Shown piece by piece: positions 1-7,528 of a stretch of DNA of 64,000 bases (positions within the stretch are counted from its first letter, which is position 1; every line of letters starts with the position of its first letter). The position numbers and the translations under genes were made by a program. Below the pieces are notes generated by a model that was given only the letters and a program-made list of their open reading frames with translations, did no database searches and was not told the DNA's origin. Origin of the DNA: Paenibacillus phytohabitans (GTDB taxonomy: Bacteria; Bacillota; Bacilli; Paenibacillales; Paenibacillaceae); NCBI RefSeq assembly GCF_013141775.1, contig NZ_WHOB01000059.1, positions 124,001 through 188,000 on the forward strand. Reading direction: 5' to 3'.

Positions 1-1098
1 GGGCTGGAGGCTGTAGTAGCGCGTGAATTAAACGAACTGGGTTATGAGACCACGGTCGAGAACGGACGGGTATTATTCAGCGGAGATTACATCGACATCT
101 GCCGCTGCAATTTATGGCTGCGCACCTCTGACCGTGTATTGGTCAAAATGGGCCAGTTCCCGGCCAAAACCTTTGATGAGCTGTTCGAAGGCGTCAAAGC
201 CATCAACTGGGAGGACTGGATTCCCGAGAACGGCGAATTCCCGGTAGAAGGCCGCTCCCACAAATCACAGCTGACGAGTGTTCCTGCCTGCCAGGGGATC
301 GTCAAGAAGGCGATTGTCGAGAAGCTGAAGCTGTCCTACCATACCGAGTGGTTCCCTGAGAACGGGCCGCGTTATGTGGTTGAAGTCATTCTGCTGAATG
401 ACATCGCGCTGATCACCCTGGACACCACCGGACCGGCGCTGCACAAACGCGGCTACCGCCGCCAGGCCACCGAAGCGCCGCTGAAGGAGACCATGGCTGC
501 GGCCCTGATCCAGCTCAGCCGCTGGAACGGCCACCGGCCGCTGTACGATCCATGCTGCGGTTCCGGTACGATTCTGATCGAGGCCGCGATGATCGCCTGG
601 AATATCGCACCGGGTCTGCGCCGCTCGTTCCCGTCCGAGCACTGGCCGGAGATCCCGCAGCGGCTGTGGGAGGAAGCCCGCGAGGAAGCCTTCGACGCTG
701 TGCGCGACGACTACCCGCTGCAGCTGACCGGCACCGACATTGATCCGGCAGCGATTGAGATTGCCGAAGCCGCCGCCAAGAGCGCCGGACTCTCCGGTGA
801 GATCACCTTCAAGCATATTGCTGCCGCCAAGGCCCGCCCGGAAGGCGAGTATGGCTGCATTATCACGAACCCTCCATACGGGGAGCGGATCAGTAATGAT
901 AAGGAAGTGGAGAAGCTGACCCGCCAATTCGGCGAGATGATGCTCTATCTGCCAACCTGGTCCTTCTTCGCCATCAGCCCGTATAAGGAATTCGAGCAAT
1001 ACTACGGACGTAAGGCGGACAAGCGCCGCAAGCTGTACAATGGCCGGATTGAATGCCAATACTATCAATACCTCGGCCCGCTGCCTCCGCGTAATTAG
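1..1098 (+). CDS. THUMP-domain class I SAM-dependent RNA methyltransferase, 5' truncated
   Basis: The reading frame is open from the first base, so the gene starts upstream of the window; about 365 residues are visible. It belongs to the RlmL/YpsC-type N2-guanine RNA methyltransferases. The first ~100 visible residues fit the end of a THUMP RNA-binding region. A Rossmann methyltransferase domain follows, with the SAM-binding motif DPCCGSGT near visible residue 183 and the catalytic NPPYGER motif near 290. The likely substrate is 23S rRNA, by family knowledge only. The gene ends at TAG and a strong hairpin follows at 1186-1238, so it is the last gene of its unit. The family is clear; the exact target base is not. 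Confidence 0.9.
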   Translation, partial: GLEAVVARELNELGYETTVENGRVLFSGDYIDICRCNLWLRTSDRVLVKMGQFPAKTFDELFEGVKAINWEDWIPENGEFPVEGRSHKSQLTSVPACQGIVKKAIVEKLKLSYHTEWFPENGPRYVVEVILLNDIALITLDTTGPALHKRGYRRQATEAPLKETMAAALIQLSRWNGHRPLYDPCCGSGTILIEAAMIAWNIAPGLRRSFPSEHWPEIPQRLWEEAREEAFDAVRDDYPLQLTGTDIDPAAIEIAEAAAKSAGLSGEITFKHIAAAKARPEGEYGCIITNPPYGERISNDKEVEKLTRQFGEMMLYLPTWSFFAISPYKEFEQYYGRKADKRRKLYNGRIECQYYQYLGPLPPRN

Positions 1099-1185
1099 CA
1101 GGAGCTGTGACTTAGACTGGCGGCCTATCGAGTAGGAGGCGTACAACGTTCCACCAACTGTCATGCCGCCCGGTAACTCACACCT

Positions 1186-1238
1186 AACAAGCCTTAAGTT
1201 CCGTGAAGCGGGGTTGCGCTGCGGACTTAAGGCTTGTT
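1186..1238 (+). terminator. Hairpin terminator after the THUMP methyltransferase
   Basis: AACAAGCCTTAAGT pairs with ACTTAAGGCTTGTT across a GC-rich loop, giving a stem of 14 or more base pairs. The U-tract is weak (TTTA). It sits 88 bp after the methyltransferase stop codon. Confidence 0.7.
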
Positions 1239-1308
1239 TATGCTAAACCAGCTGCTGAAGCACAGAATTCCCTCAATATAACGCCACAATAAGCGTAAAC
1301 GGCCAAAG

Positions 1309-1600
1309 GTATTTGGTTTTTCACATACATTCGGCCCGTTCACCCTCGCTGCAATATATTGTATTTGGTATTTCACATAAATTCGGCCCGCTCACCCTCG
1401 CTGCAGCACATTGTATTTGGTTTTTCACATACATTCGGCCCGTTCACTCTCGCTGCAGCACATTGTATTTGGTATTTCACATACATTCGGCCCCTTCACC
1501 CTCGCTGCAGCACATTGTATTTGGTTTTTCACATACATTCGGCCCCTTCACCCTCGCTACAGCACATTGTATTTGGTTTTTCATATATAATCTGTGGTCG
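1309..1600. repeat. Tandem array of a 52-bp intergenic repeat (family A), six units
   Basis: Units begin with GTATTTGG at 1309, 1361, 1413, 1465, 1517 and 1569, so the spacing is exactly 52 bp each time; the last unit is partial. Each unit reads roughly GTATTTGGTTTTTCACATAC, then ATTCGGCCCGTTCACC, then CTCGCTGCAGCACATT. Units differ by scattered point changes. 52 is not a multiple of 3, so the open frames across the array are not coding. Related copies lie at 2450, 43077 and 55116. Apart from the terminator, the stretch 1099-1609 contains no gene I can support. Confidence 0.9.
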
Positions 1601-1609
1601 CAACGATTA

Positions 1610-2293
1610 TCAGACTAGATCAGGACTTTGGAGCGTACCTATGTACTCGTAGTAATTAATTCGCTGTGATGCGCCTCTTGCCACTGGGCGAAACTTTCCC
1701 TTATCCACCAGCATGCGGCTATATTTGATGACTGTTGTAATATACAATTCCAGCTCTCTCGCTGCCTCCACCGGACGCAGAACACGATGATGACGGATGG
1801 CGGAGCGCATCAAATCCCGTTCGATTTTGGAATACGATTTCTCGGTGCTTCTATGAGCAGGCATCTCTGCTGACAAATAAGGAAACAACGTGTTCCGCAG
1901 CACAGAAAGGATAAATGACGGATTTTCCTTAAGTTCATCCAGAGAAATATAATGCACAGTACAAGCCTGTGACTGCAGAAAGAGGCCGCGGTTCAGGTCC
2001 ATCCGGTATTTGCTACGGTCCATGCCATGCGACCCATAATCCATAATCTCAAATGCAATGCGCGAGGAACCTACCTCCCATAAAATATCAACAAAATAGG
2101 ATCGGCCACGCCAGTCCTTAACTTCATATTCCGGATGCAGTCCGTGAAAATGTCCGGCAAGCGGCCACCACACCTGTTCGACAAATAATCGGTTACCATA
2201 GCCATGCCCCCGCCTTAGCGCATCAAGCCGCTCTCCCTTTCTCCGTTTAAGATGTTTGAGCAGCCACTGCTCATGTTCCCTTGCAAAGCCCAT
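1610..2293 (-). CDS. Uncharacterised protein with possible nuclease-like core and C-terminal helix-turn-helix
   Basis: The protein has 227 residues. The ATG at 2293 is chosen because GAGGGG lies just upstream; a longer in-frame start at 2377 has no such support. I do not recognise a named family. The centre (YFVDILWEVG, then IAFEIMDYG) resembles the alternating strands of a restriction-endonuclease-like fold, but the usual E-x-K is E-I-M, so activity is doubtful. The C-terminal third (LRPVEAARELELYITTVIKYSRMLVDKG) looks like a winged helix. It stands alone between two arrays of the 52-bp repeat. It could be a DNA-binding regulator; no substrate or target can be inferred. Confidence 0.7.
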   Translation of the reverse strand: MGFAREHEQWLLKHLKRRKGERLDALRRGHGYGNRLFVEQVWWPLAGHFHGLHPEYEVKDWRGRSYFVDILWEVGSSRIAFEIMDYGSHGMDRSKYRMDLNRGLFLQSQACTVHYISLDELKENPSFILSVLRNTLFPYLSAEMPAHRSTEKSYSKIERDLMRSAIRHHRVLRPVEAARELELYITTVIKYSRMLVDKGKFRPVARGASQRINYYEYIGTLQSPDLV

Positions 2294-2333
2294 TTCCGTC
2301 CCCTCACTTTGCGATGATATTAGTCTTTGAATG

Positions 2334-2376
2334 CACAAAGCCCCACCTCCTTCCGGTAGGGAAGGGAGATGGGGCA
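2334..2376. terminator. GC-rich hairpin upstream of the 1610-2293 gene
   Basis: GCCCCACCTCCTTCC pairs imperfectly with GGAAGGGAGATGGGGC. There is no convincing U-tract on either strand. It may be a leader hairpin of the minus-strand gene or a relic terminator. Confidence 0.35.
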
Positions 2377-2449
2377 TTCTTTGCCGCGTTGATTGTATCT
2401 ATCGCTAGTGTGCCACTTTTAATCCGCAAACACAATACAGAAAATATAT

Positions 2450-2590
2450 GTATTTGATTTTCCACATACATTCGGTCCGATTCCCCTCGCTGCAGCACAT
2501 TGTATTTGGTTTTTCACATACATTCGGCCCGTTCACTCTCGCAGCAGCATGTAGCAGCTTAATATATTCAGTTTTTTGCATACAATCACA
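2450..2590. repeat. Family A 52-bp repeat, two full units and one decayed unit
   Basis: Units start at 2450 and 2502, again 52 bp apart, with a degenerate third near 2563 (ATTCAGTTTTTTGCATAC). They match the 1309 array. Together with hairpins on both sides they fill the gene-free stretch 2294-2670. Confidence 0.85.
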
Positions 2591-2601
2591 CAATAATACA
2601 A

Positions 2602-2640
2602 CCCCCGCAAACTTATGCGGAGGCTGTATTTTTTCTATCA
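2602..2640. terminator. Probably bidirectional terminator after the DUF1450 gene
   Basis: CAACCCCCGCA pairs with TGCGGAGGCTG (two mismatches) and is followed on the plus strand by TATTTTTTC. On the minus strand it sits about 30 bp after the stop of the gene at 2671, followed by TTGTATTATT. Confidence 0.6.
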
Positions 2641-2670
2641 CACTATCAAAACAATTCTACCAGACCTGAT

Positions 2671-2910
2671 CTATTTCTTCACTGCCGGCTGTTTGACGAA
2701 AGCTTCCGCTTTGGCCAGCACCTCATCTTCTGTCGGAGCACTGATGTAACGGCCGTTGATATAGACAAACGGGCGTTTGCCGCAGGGTCCGCAGTAGGAG
2801 ATACAGCCTGTTTTGATCTCGGCGTCAGGCGCCATCTTCAGCAGCTTGGGCACGATGCTTTTCATTTTGATATGATTGCACTCGTCACATAATCTTATAT
2901 CGTTAGCCAT
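2671..2910 (-). CDS. DUF1450 (YuzB-like) family small protein
   Basis: The protein has 79 residues. The ATG at 2910 is chosen over the upstream frame extension because GAAGGG precedes it. The cysteine spacing (LCDECNH near the N-terminus and GCISYCGPCGKRP in the middle) is typical of the DUF1450/YuzB family, which has a thioredoxin-like fold and possibly binds metal or a cluster. Its biochemical role is unknown. It lies 42 bp after the HesB-like gene on the same strand and probably shares its transcript. A hairpin terminator follows. Confidence 0.85.
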   Translation of the reverse strand: MANDIRLCDECNHIKMKSIVPKLLKMAPDAEIKTGCISYCGPCGKRPFVYINGRYISAPTEDEVLAKAEAFVKQPAVKK

Positions 2911-2952
2911 GAAGCAACCCTTCTTTATGTCCGTAAAATACGGGCGGATCAA

Positions 2953-3255
2953 TTAGTGATCGCCATGATTTCCTTTAGACGGATTAGTAATAACGAAGCC
3001 TTCCTCAGGGAAGTAGAGATAATCAATCTTCACACCATCCAGCAGCGGCTGGTTCGGATCAAGAATAACATCGATTTCTTTGTCGGTGGAGATGACTACG
3101 TCGTTCTCCTTAGGCGTGTCCAGATCCAGGCCGTAGTGGGCATGGTCACCGTGGGAATGCGTAATCGCTACGCGCAGTTTAAGCTCGCTGTTGCCTTCAA
3201 GCTCCATAGTTTTCTTTATCACTTTAGCCGCATTGCGGGTAATTTTGACGTTCAT
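2953..3255 (-). CDS. HesB/IscA-like protein lacking the cluster-binding cysteines
   Basis: The protein has 100 residues. The ATG at 3255 has GGGAG ten bases upstream. The overall pattern (MNVKITRNAAKVIKK, then LRVAITHSHGDHAHYGLDLD, then GFVITNPS) matches the HesB-like/A-type carrier fold. The protein has no cysteine at all, so it cannot ligate an iron-sulfur cluster the way IscA does. The HSHGDHAH segment is histidine-rich. It is first in a likely two-gene unit with the cysteine-rich DUF1450 protein. Function is unknown; the fold assignment is moderately sure. Confidence 0.75.
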   Translation of the reverse strand: MNVKITRNAAKVIKKTMELEGNSELKLRVAITHSHGDHAHYGLDLDTPKENDVVISTDKEIDVILDPNQPLLDGVKIDYLYFPEEGFVITNPSKGNHGDH

Positions 3256-3381
3256 TCGATTCCATCTCCCGGGCATCTATAGTTTAAATACTCAATAATT
3301 CATTTTAAGGAATATAGGATGTAAAAGCAACCATATTGCTGAAATACATCAGATAGAGCAGTCAAAATTGTCGTAAAACCG

Positions 3382-3633
3382 TCATCTTAGGCTCTTCAGC
3401 GCCGGGTATTTGCGGTCCATCCGCGAGACGAACCAGCCCATCAGCAGCATCGTTACCCCGATGTCATCTATTGGTATGAACGGCATGAAGTCAGGCAGCA
3501 CCCAGTACAGCAGCGCCGGAATAGTGAACAGCAGCTTATCTCCCATAGTGACGTTCGGTGAAATGATATACTGCCAGGAGCTGCGAAATATATGAGACCA
3601 TTGTTTGAGCGACAACAGTTTTCTGAATTTCAT
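3382..3633 (-). CDS. DUF1232 (YkvA-like) small membrane protein
   Basis: The protein has 83 residues. The core segment LYWVLPDFMPFIPIDDIG matches the DUF1232 signature of a Pro/Asp-rich turn followed by an ID-D motif, flanked by two short hydrophobic segments. Family members are small membrane proteins of unknown role. GGGAGGACT lies upstream of the ATG. It appears monocistronic. Confidence 0.8.
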   Translation of the reverse strand: MKFRKLLSLKQWSHIFRSSWQYIISPNVTMGDKLLFTIPALLYWVLPDFMPFIPIDDIGVTMLLMGWFVSRMDRKYPALKSLR

Positions 3634-3680
3634 TGAGTAGTCCTCCCTGCTTCATTTGCTTATATCATTAGAAAAGAGAA

Positions 3681-3784
3681 AAGGGCACAGCCGCCAAACA
3701 CCCGTTGAAAGGATTGCGGCCATACCCTTTGCTGTTATCTTACGCAAATTTGCAGAAATCGTTTCATTTTTAACTAAAATTTGA
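3681..3784. repeat. 103-bp dispersed repeat, copy 1
   Basis: This segment aligns without gaps to 17111-17213: ACAGCCGC, then GGATTGCGGC, then CCCTTTGCTGTTATCTTACG and CAAATTTGCAGA fall at identical spacing in both. The outer parts (AAGGGCACAGCCGC and GCGGCCATACCCTT) form an imperfect hairpin. The right end stops about 20 bp short of the stop codon of the beta-helix gene. Confidence 0.85.
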
Positions 3785-3804
3785 CCGGATCATCCCGCTA
3801 AACT

Positions 3805-5901
3805 TTATTCCGTAACCTCAACATCGTCGATCCGGGCGGTGCTGGAATGCATCCGTAGCCCAATCTTCCCTCCGGCCGGCTGCGCCGCCGTATCGGTCCA
3901 CTGGATCAGCTGGGTACCGCCTGCAAAAGCCGTAACCGTACTGCCGCTGACCACTACCTTCAGCTCCGTCCACTGGCCGGGCGTAACGGCAACATTGGCA
4001 CTGCTTACCATCGTGAGCGTTCCGGCTGTTTTTTTGAACAACTCCGCCTTGTCGCCTGAATCATTCAATCTGAACATGTAATAATTCGAGGCATCCGCAT
4101 ACCGGAACAGCAGTCCAGCGTTGCCGAAGGCATTCAGCAGCTTAATTTTGGCCGAATACGTGTAGTTCCTCCAGGAGGCATCGCCGGTATACGCCAGCGC
4201 TTCCCCTGACGACGATGTCTGCGTCAAAGCTTTCGTACCGTCATCCGCTACGCTCCACGCCCCGCCTGAAGTCGTCCAGCCGCTGTAATTGTTATCCTCG
4301 AAATCATCCTGCAGCAGCGTAACCGGCGGTGTGATTGTACCCTGGAACTCGAATACACCGATATCCGGCACGCCGTTATACAGTGTATTTCCGAAGTAAT
4401 CGAGACCCCCGTTGCCTGCAACCACCACCCCGGCATTGATCAGCGGAGAGGTCTGCGCCAGCTTATAACCGTCTGCCGAAGCGAGTCCTGTGGCCGTGCC
4501 TGGACTGACGAAGCCGGGATTGCCGGTGATTTTGTTAGGATCGCTGGGAACACCCGAATTCAGCCCGTAGAAGCTGTTGTGATCATACGTCATTCTCGGA
4601 CTGTTCGTGTATTGCCCGCTGGCAGCATTATAAAAGATATTATTAGTGTAATAGGCCATTCCTGTATTGCTGGCATGGGTCAGTGCCTTATTCTGTGTTC
4701 CCGAACGGTAGATGACATTGTTGTAGATGTACAGATTGCCGCCGCCGTTCACCAGATGGAACACCCCGTTCGCATCCTTATCATTCTGGCTGATATTGTA
4801 GCGGAAGATATTATTATTCGTGTTGTTCATGACCAGCAGTGTGCCGCCCTCGTTGTTATAGCTATAGTTATACTGGTAGATGCTGTCGTGCACCTCAATA
4901 TCGAAGTCCCACGGCTGGCCGTCTCCGCCCAGCATCCGGGTATCGGAGGCCTCGTTGTACTGGAATATAGCACCCTTGGTATAATAAGCCCACTGCGCCG
5001 CAACGACAGTGATATCCTCAAGGTAATTGACGATGGATGTATTCACATCGGTGGCTTCTCCAATGGATTTCGTCTTGTTGTATTCAATCAGCGGCGAGGC
5101 GCTGGCTCTGACCAGGATGCCGTCCCGGTGGATTTTCTCCACCACATTGCCCCGGATCACGACATTGCTGAAAGCATCGAACTTATGAGTCCATGCACTA
5201 TTGAAAAAAGCATCCGTCATCGTCTGAATCCCGGTATCCGCCACGTTGATGATTGTGTTATTCTCGATCAGAATATCGTCCCAGGTGCTCTCCGGTGCGG
5301 TGTTGGCTCCCCGGGCATGAACATTAATTCCGCCCGTTCTGCGGTCCGTGCCAAAGATATCGTGAATATCGAGATTGCGGATATAAATATGCCGGAAGCT
5401 CCCCGCTCCTGCTCCTTCCCCCACAACCAGCACGCCGTTTCTCCGCATATCCGTGGGCTGCTGTCCGCTTGTAATCTCCAGATTATTGATCTCCCAGTAG
5501 GAGACATTGCGCAATCTGACCCCGAAGCCTTCACCGCCCACGGCGGTGTTGCCGAAATGAATCAGCGGTTTGGCTCCGCTCCCGTAGCAGTCTACTGTGA
5601 TCGGGTTCCCCTCAGAGCCTGAGCCCTGCAGATCAAGATACTGATCAGTCCACACGCCGCCTGCCTTCAAAAGGATCCGGTCACCCGGGCTGAAGGTAGT
5701 GCTGTTCACTTTGCCCAGCGTCTTCCAGGCGGCCGTTTCACTGGTACCGGAGCTATTGTCGCTGCCCAGGGCAGAATCGACGTAATACGTCGTCCCTGCG
5801 GCGGCGGCCATAGGTCCTGATGCTCCGGATATCAGACTGAACAGCAGAAATGCGACGATGCCAAGGATGGTCAGCCTGCCCCGTTTACTTGTTCGTGTCA
5901 T
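3805..5901 (-). CDS. Secreted right-handed beta-helix protein with C-terminal concanavalin-like domain
   Basis: The protein has 698 residues. The ATG at 5901 sits ten bases after GGGAG; a GTG at 5910 is too close to it. Residues 1-36 form a signal peptide ending near MAAAAG. Residues about 40-510 contain many Asn-rich rungs (IIYNN, YYTNNIFYN, IEYNKT) typical of parallel beta-helix proteins such as pectate-lyase-like or other polysaccharide-acting enzymes. Residues about 525-698 (DDFEDNNYSGWT to IDDVEVTE) resemble a LamG/DUF1080-type jelly roll, likely carbohydrate-binding. It lies 23 bp after an FAD oxidoreductase, suggesting co-transcription. Export and fold are clear; the substrate cannot be told, and no classic lyase motif was identified. 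Confidence 0.85.
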   Translation of the reverse strand: MTRTSKRGRLTILGIVAFLLFSLISGASGPMAAAAGTTYYVDSALGSDNSSGTSETAAWKTLGKVNSTTFSPGDRILLKAGGVWTDQYLDLQGSGSEGNPITVDCYGSGAKPLIHFGNTAVGGEGFGVRLRNVSYWEINNLEITSGQQPTDMRRNGVLVVGEGAGAGSFRHIYIRNLDIHDIFGTDRRTGGINVHARGANTAPESTWDDILIENNTIINVADTGIQTMTDAFFNSAWTHKFDAFSNVVIRGNVVEKIHRDGILVRASASPLIEYNKTKSIGEATDVNTSIVNYLEDITVVAAQWAYYTKGAIFQYNEASDTRMLGGDGQPWDFDIEVHDSIYQYNYSYNNEGGTLLVMNNTNNNIFRYNISQNDKDANGVFHLVNGGGNLYIYNNVIYRSGTQNKALTHASNTGMAYYTNNIFYNAASGQYTNSPRMTYDHNSFYGLNSGVPSDPNKITGNPGFVSPGTATGLASADGYKLAQTSPLINAGVVVAGNGGLDYFGNTLYNGVPDIGVFEFQGTITPPVTLLQDDFEDNNYSGWTTSGGAWSVADDGTKALTQTSSSGEALAYTGDASWRNYTYSAKIKLLNAFGNAGLLFRYADASNYYMFRLNDSGDKAELFKKTAGTLTMVSSANVAVTPGQWTELKVVVSGSTVTAFAGGTQLIQWTDTAAQPAGGKIGLRMHSSTARIDDVEVTE

Positions 5902-5924
5902 TCTAATCACTCTCCCGCAATTAG

Positions 5925-7277
5925 TTATAACGCAGCCAATGCTTCACCAAGCCAGGCTCCCTGCTGAACCAGCCCACGCTGAAGCACGGTGATGTCTACC
6001 TTCCGGCTCTGGCTGTCCGTACCGGCAGCCATCGCTGCCGCCATTCCCGCCGCCTGCCCCATAGCGAAGCAGTTGGGCATCACACGCAGCGAGCCCTGCA
6101 CTACACGGTCCGAGGAGGCTGCGCGTCCTGCCACCCACACATTATCGAGACCAACCGGCAGCATGCAGCGGTAGGGAACGCCGTGGGATTCGCCGGGCGG
6201 CAGATGGTGAATATGCATGGCTCCGCTGCTGCGCGCCATATGGATATCGATGAAATAGCTGTTGCGGGCAATATCATCCGGGAAGGACACCATATTCATG
6301 AAATCATCCTGTGTCAGAACATAATCGCCCACAATCCGCCGCGTCTCGCGGATGCCGATCTGCTCTCCGGTGGACACGAGGTGGGCCTGTTCAAAGCCGG
6401 GCACGTACGCGCGGAAGAATTCCAGCTGGCGGAGGACCAGCTTGCGGCCTTCCACGGCGCCCCGGGTCAAATCCTCCGCTCTGGAGCCGTCGATGCCGAA
6501 GACATGGCCGAAGTTGACGCCGACCAGATAATCGGCAACCCAGGACAGGCCAGAGACCGAATCCCGGCCCTGCGGCAGCTTCCCGTCCGCTTGGGCCTCC
6601 TGCACCGCCCGATGGATCTGATCGGTGTCGCCGCTTTCATCCAAATACTTCAGGAAGCGCTTTCGGTCCACATTAGCCAGCAGATAACACATCGTCGCAG
6701 CCTGAAGCTCACCCGCTTCTCCGCCTTTATGGAACGGCGCTCCTGCCAGGGCGGCCAGATCGGCATCGCCTGTCGCGTCGATCACCGTCTTCGCCTTGAT
6801 GAGGGTCCGGCCGGATTTGTTGACGATTACGACACCTTCGATCTTGCGACCGTCTGCGTCCATCACGGTCTGGCTGGCAATGGTATGCAGCAGCACCCCG
6901 GCTCCGCTCTCTGCTACAGCATCGTCGTATACACGCTTAAGCACCTCTGGATCGATAGGCACCCAGTCCAGCTCAGCGCCGAAGCGTTCGCGGAATTCCG
7001 GCTCGCATTCCGCTTTCATCTGCTCCAGCAGCTCAAGGCCGATGCCGCGTACCACCGCCTTCTCCCCGTCACTGTAGGGACAGAAGGCCGGTACCAGGGC
7101 AACGGTGCCCATGCCGCCCAGGAAGCCGCGCTGCTCAATCAGCAGCGTCCGCGCTCCGCTTCTGGCGGCGGAAATCGCAGCCGCCACGCCCGCAGGCCCG
7201 CCGCCTGCAACCAGCACATCCACTTCATGCGAAACGGCGATTTCTTCCGCAGGTAATCTAAACGTAGTTCTATTCAT
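5925..7277 (-). CDS. FAD-dependent oxidoreductase (FAD_oxidored family), paralogue 1
   Basis: The protein has 450 residues; AAGGAGGAAG precedes the ATG. An N-terminal dinucleotide-binding motif, VLVAGGGPAGVAAAISAA, lies near residues 21-38, followed by the family-typical LIEQRGFLGGMGT and WVPIDPEVLKRVYDD. Family members oxidise substrates, often sugars or their derivatives, with FAD; the substrate here is unknown. It is clearly related to the protein at 14240-15622 (for example WVPIEPEKLKRVYDD). No signal peptide is seen, so it is cytoplasmic. It is followed by the beta-helix gene and preceded, after 251 bp, by the kinase/regulator pair, which suggests it belongs to the same catabolic regulon. 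Confidence 0.85.
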   Translation of the reverse strand: MNRTTFRLPAEEIAVSHEVDVLVAGGGPAGVAAAISAARSGARTLLIEQRGFLGGMGTVALVPAFCPYSDGEKAVVRGIGLELLEQMKAECEPEFRERFGAELDWVPIDPEVLKRVYDDAVAESGAGVLLHTIASQTVMDADGRKIEGVVIVNKSGRTLIKAKTVIDATGDADLAALAGAPFHKGGEAGELQAATMCYLLANVDRKRFLKYLDESGDTDQIHRAVQEAQADGKLPQGRDSVSGLSWVADYLVGVNFGHVFGIDGSRAEDLTRGAVEGRKLVLRQLEFFRAYVPGFEQAHLVSTGEQIGIRETRRIVGDYVLTQDDFMNMVSFPDDIARNSYFIDIHMARSSGAMHIHHLPPGESHGVPYRCMLPVGLDNVWVAGRAASSDRVVQGSLRVMPNCFAMGQAAGMAAAMAAGTDSQSRKVDITVLQRGLVQQGAWLGEALAAL

Positions 7278-7528
7278 CGTTCTTCCTCCTTGAAGCTATA
7301 CTTAGATAACCTGAACTTAAAAAACTAACTTAAAGCTCTGTCGTCACTACGGTGAATATTTGGACTTTCGGCCGCTGTTGTCCCCAGATTTCTTGAATGG
7401 TACCGCTCTTCGCGCCCCTCCGATCCTTCTCGCTTTTTGTTATTTCCTTTTTCCTCACCATTATAGTGAGATGGAGGGCTCCTGAGCGTGCAGCCTGATT
7501 GCCTGTTCCGGTGAAAAGTTTGGACTTT
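7278..7528. other. Intergenic stretch with a possible minus-strand promoter
   Basis: A minus-strand TATAAT lies at 7460-7465, but no good -35 is visible. The ten-base word TTTGGACTTT occurs near 7358 and again near 7516, flanking this stretch; it could be an operator pair for the neighbouring AraC regulator, which is inference only. No gene is seen. Confidence 0.3.

Noticed and set aside
265..1164. Long minus-strand frame opposite the methyltransferase gene
   Set aside because: The plus-strand product has clear SAM and NPPY motifs; the opposite frame has no recognisable domain and results from high GC.
1313..1652. Overlapping frames giving FHIHSARSPSLQ-type peptide repeats
   Set aside because: They translate the 52-bp repeat, whose length shifts frame at every unit; there are no start signals.
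4579..5622. Long plus-strand frame of 347 codons opposite the beta-helix gene
   Set aside because: It is a shadow of the minus-strand gene, which has a signal peptide, a good ribosome binding site and a recognisable fold.
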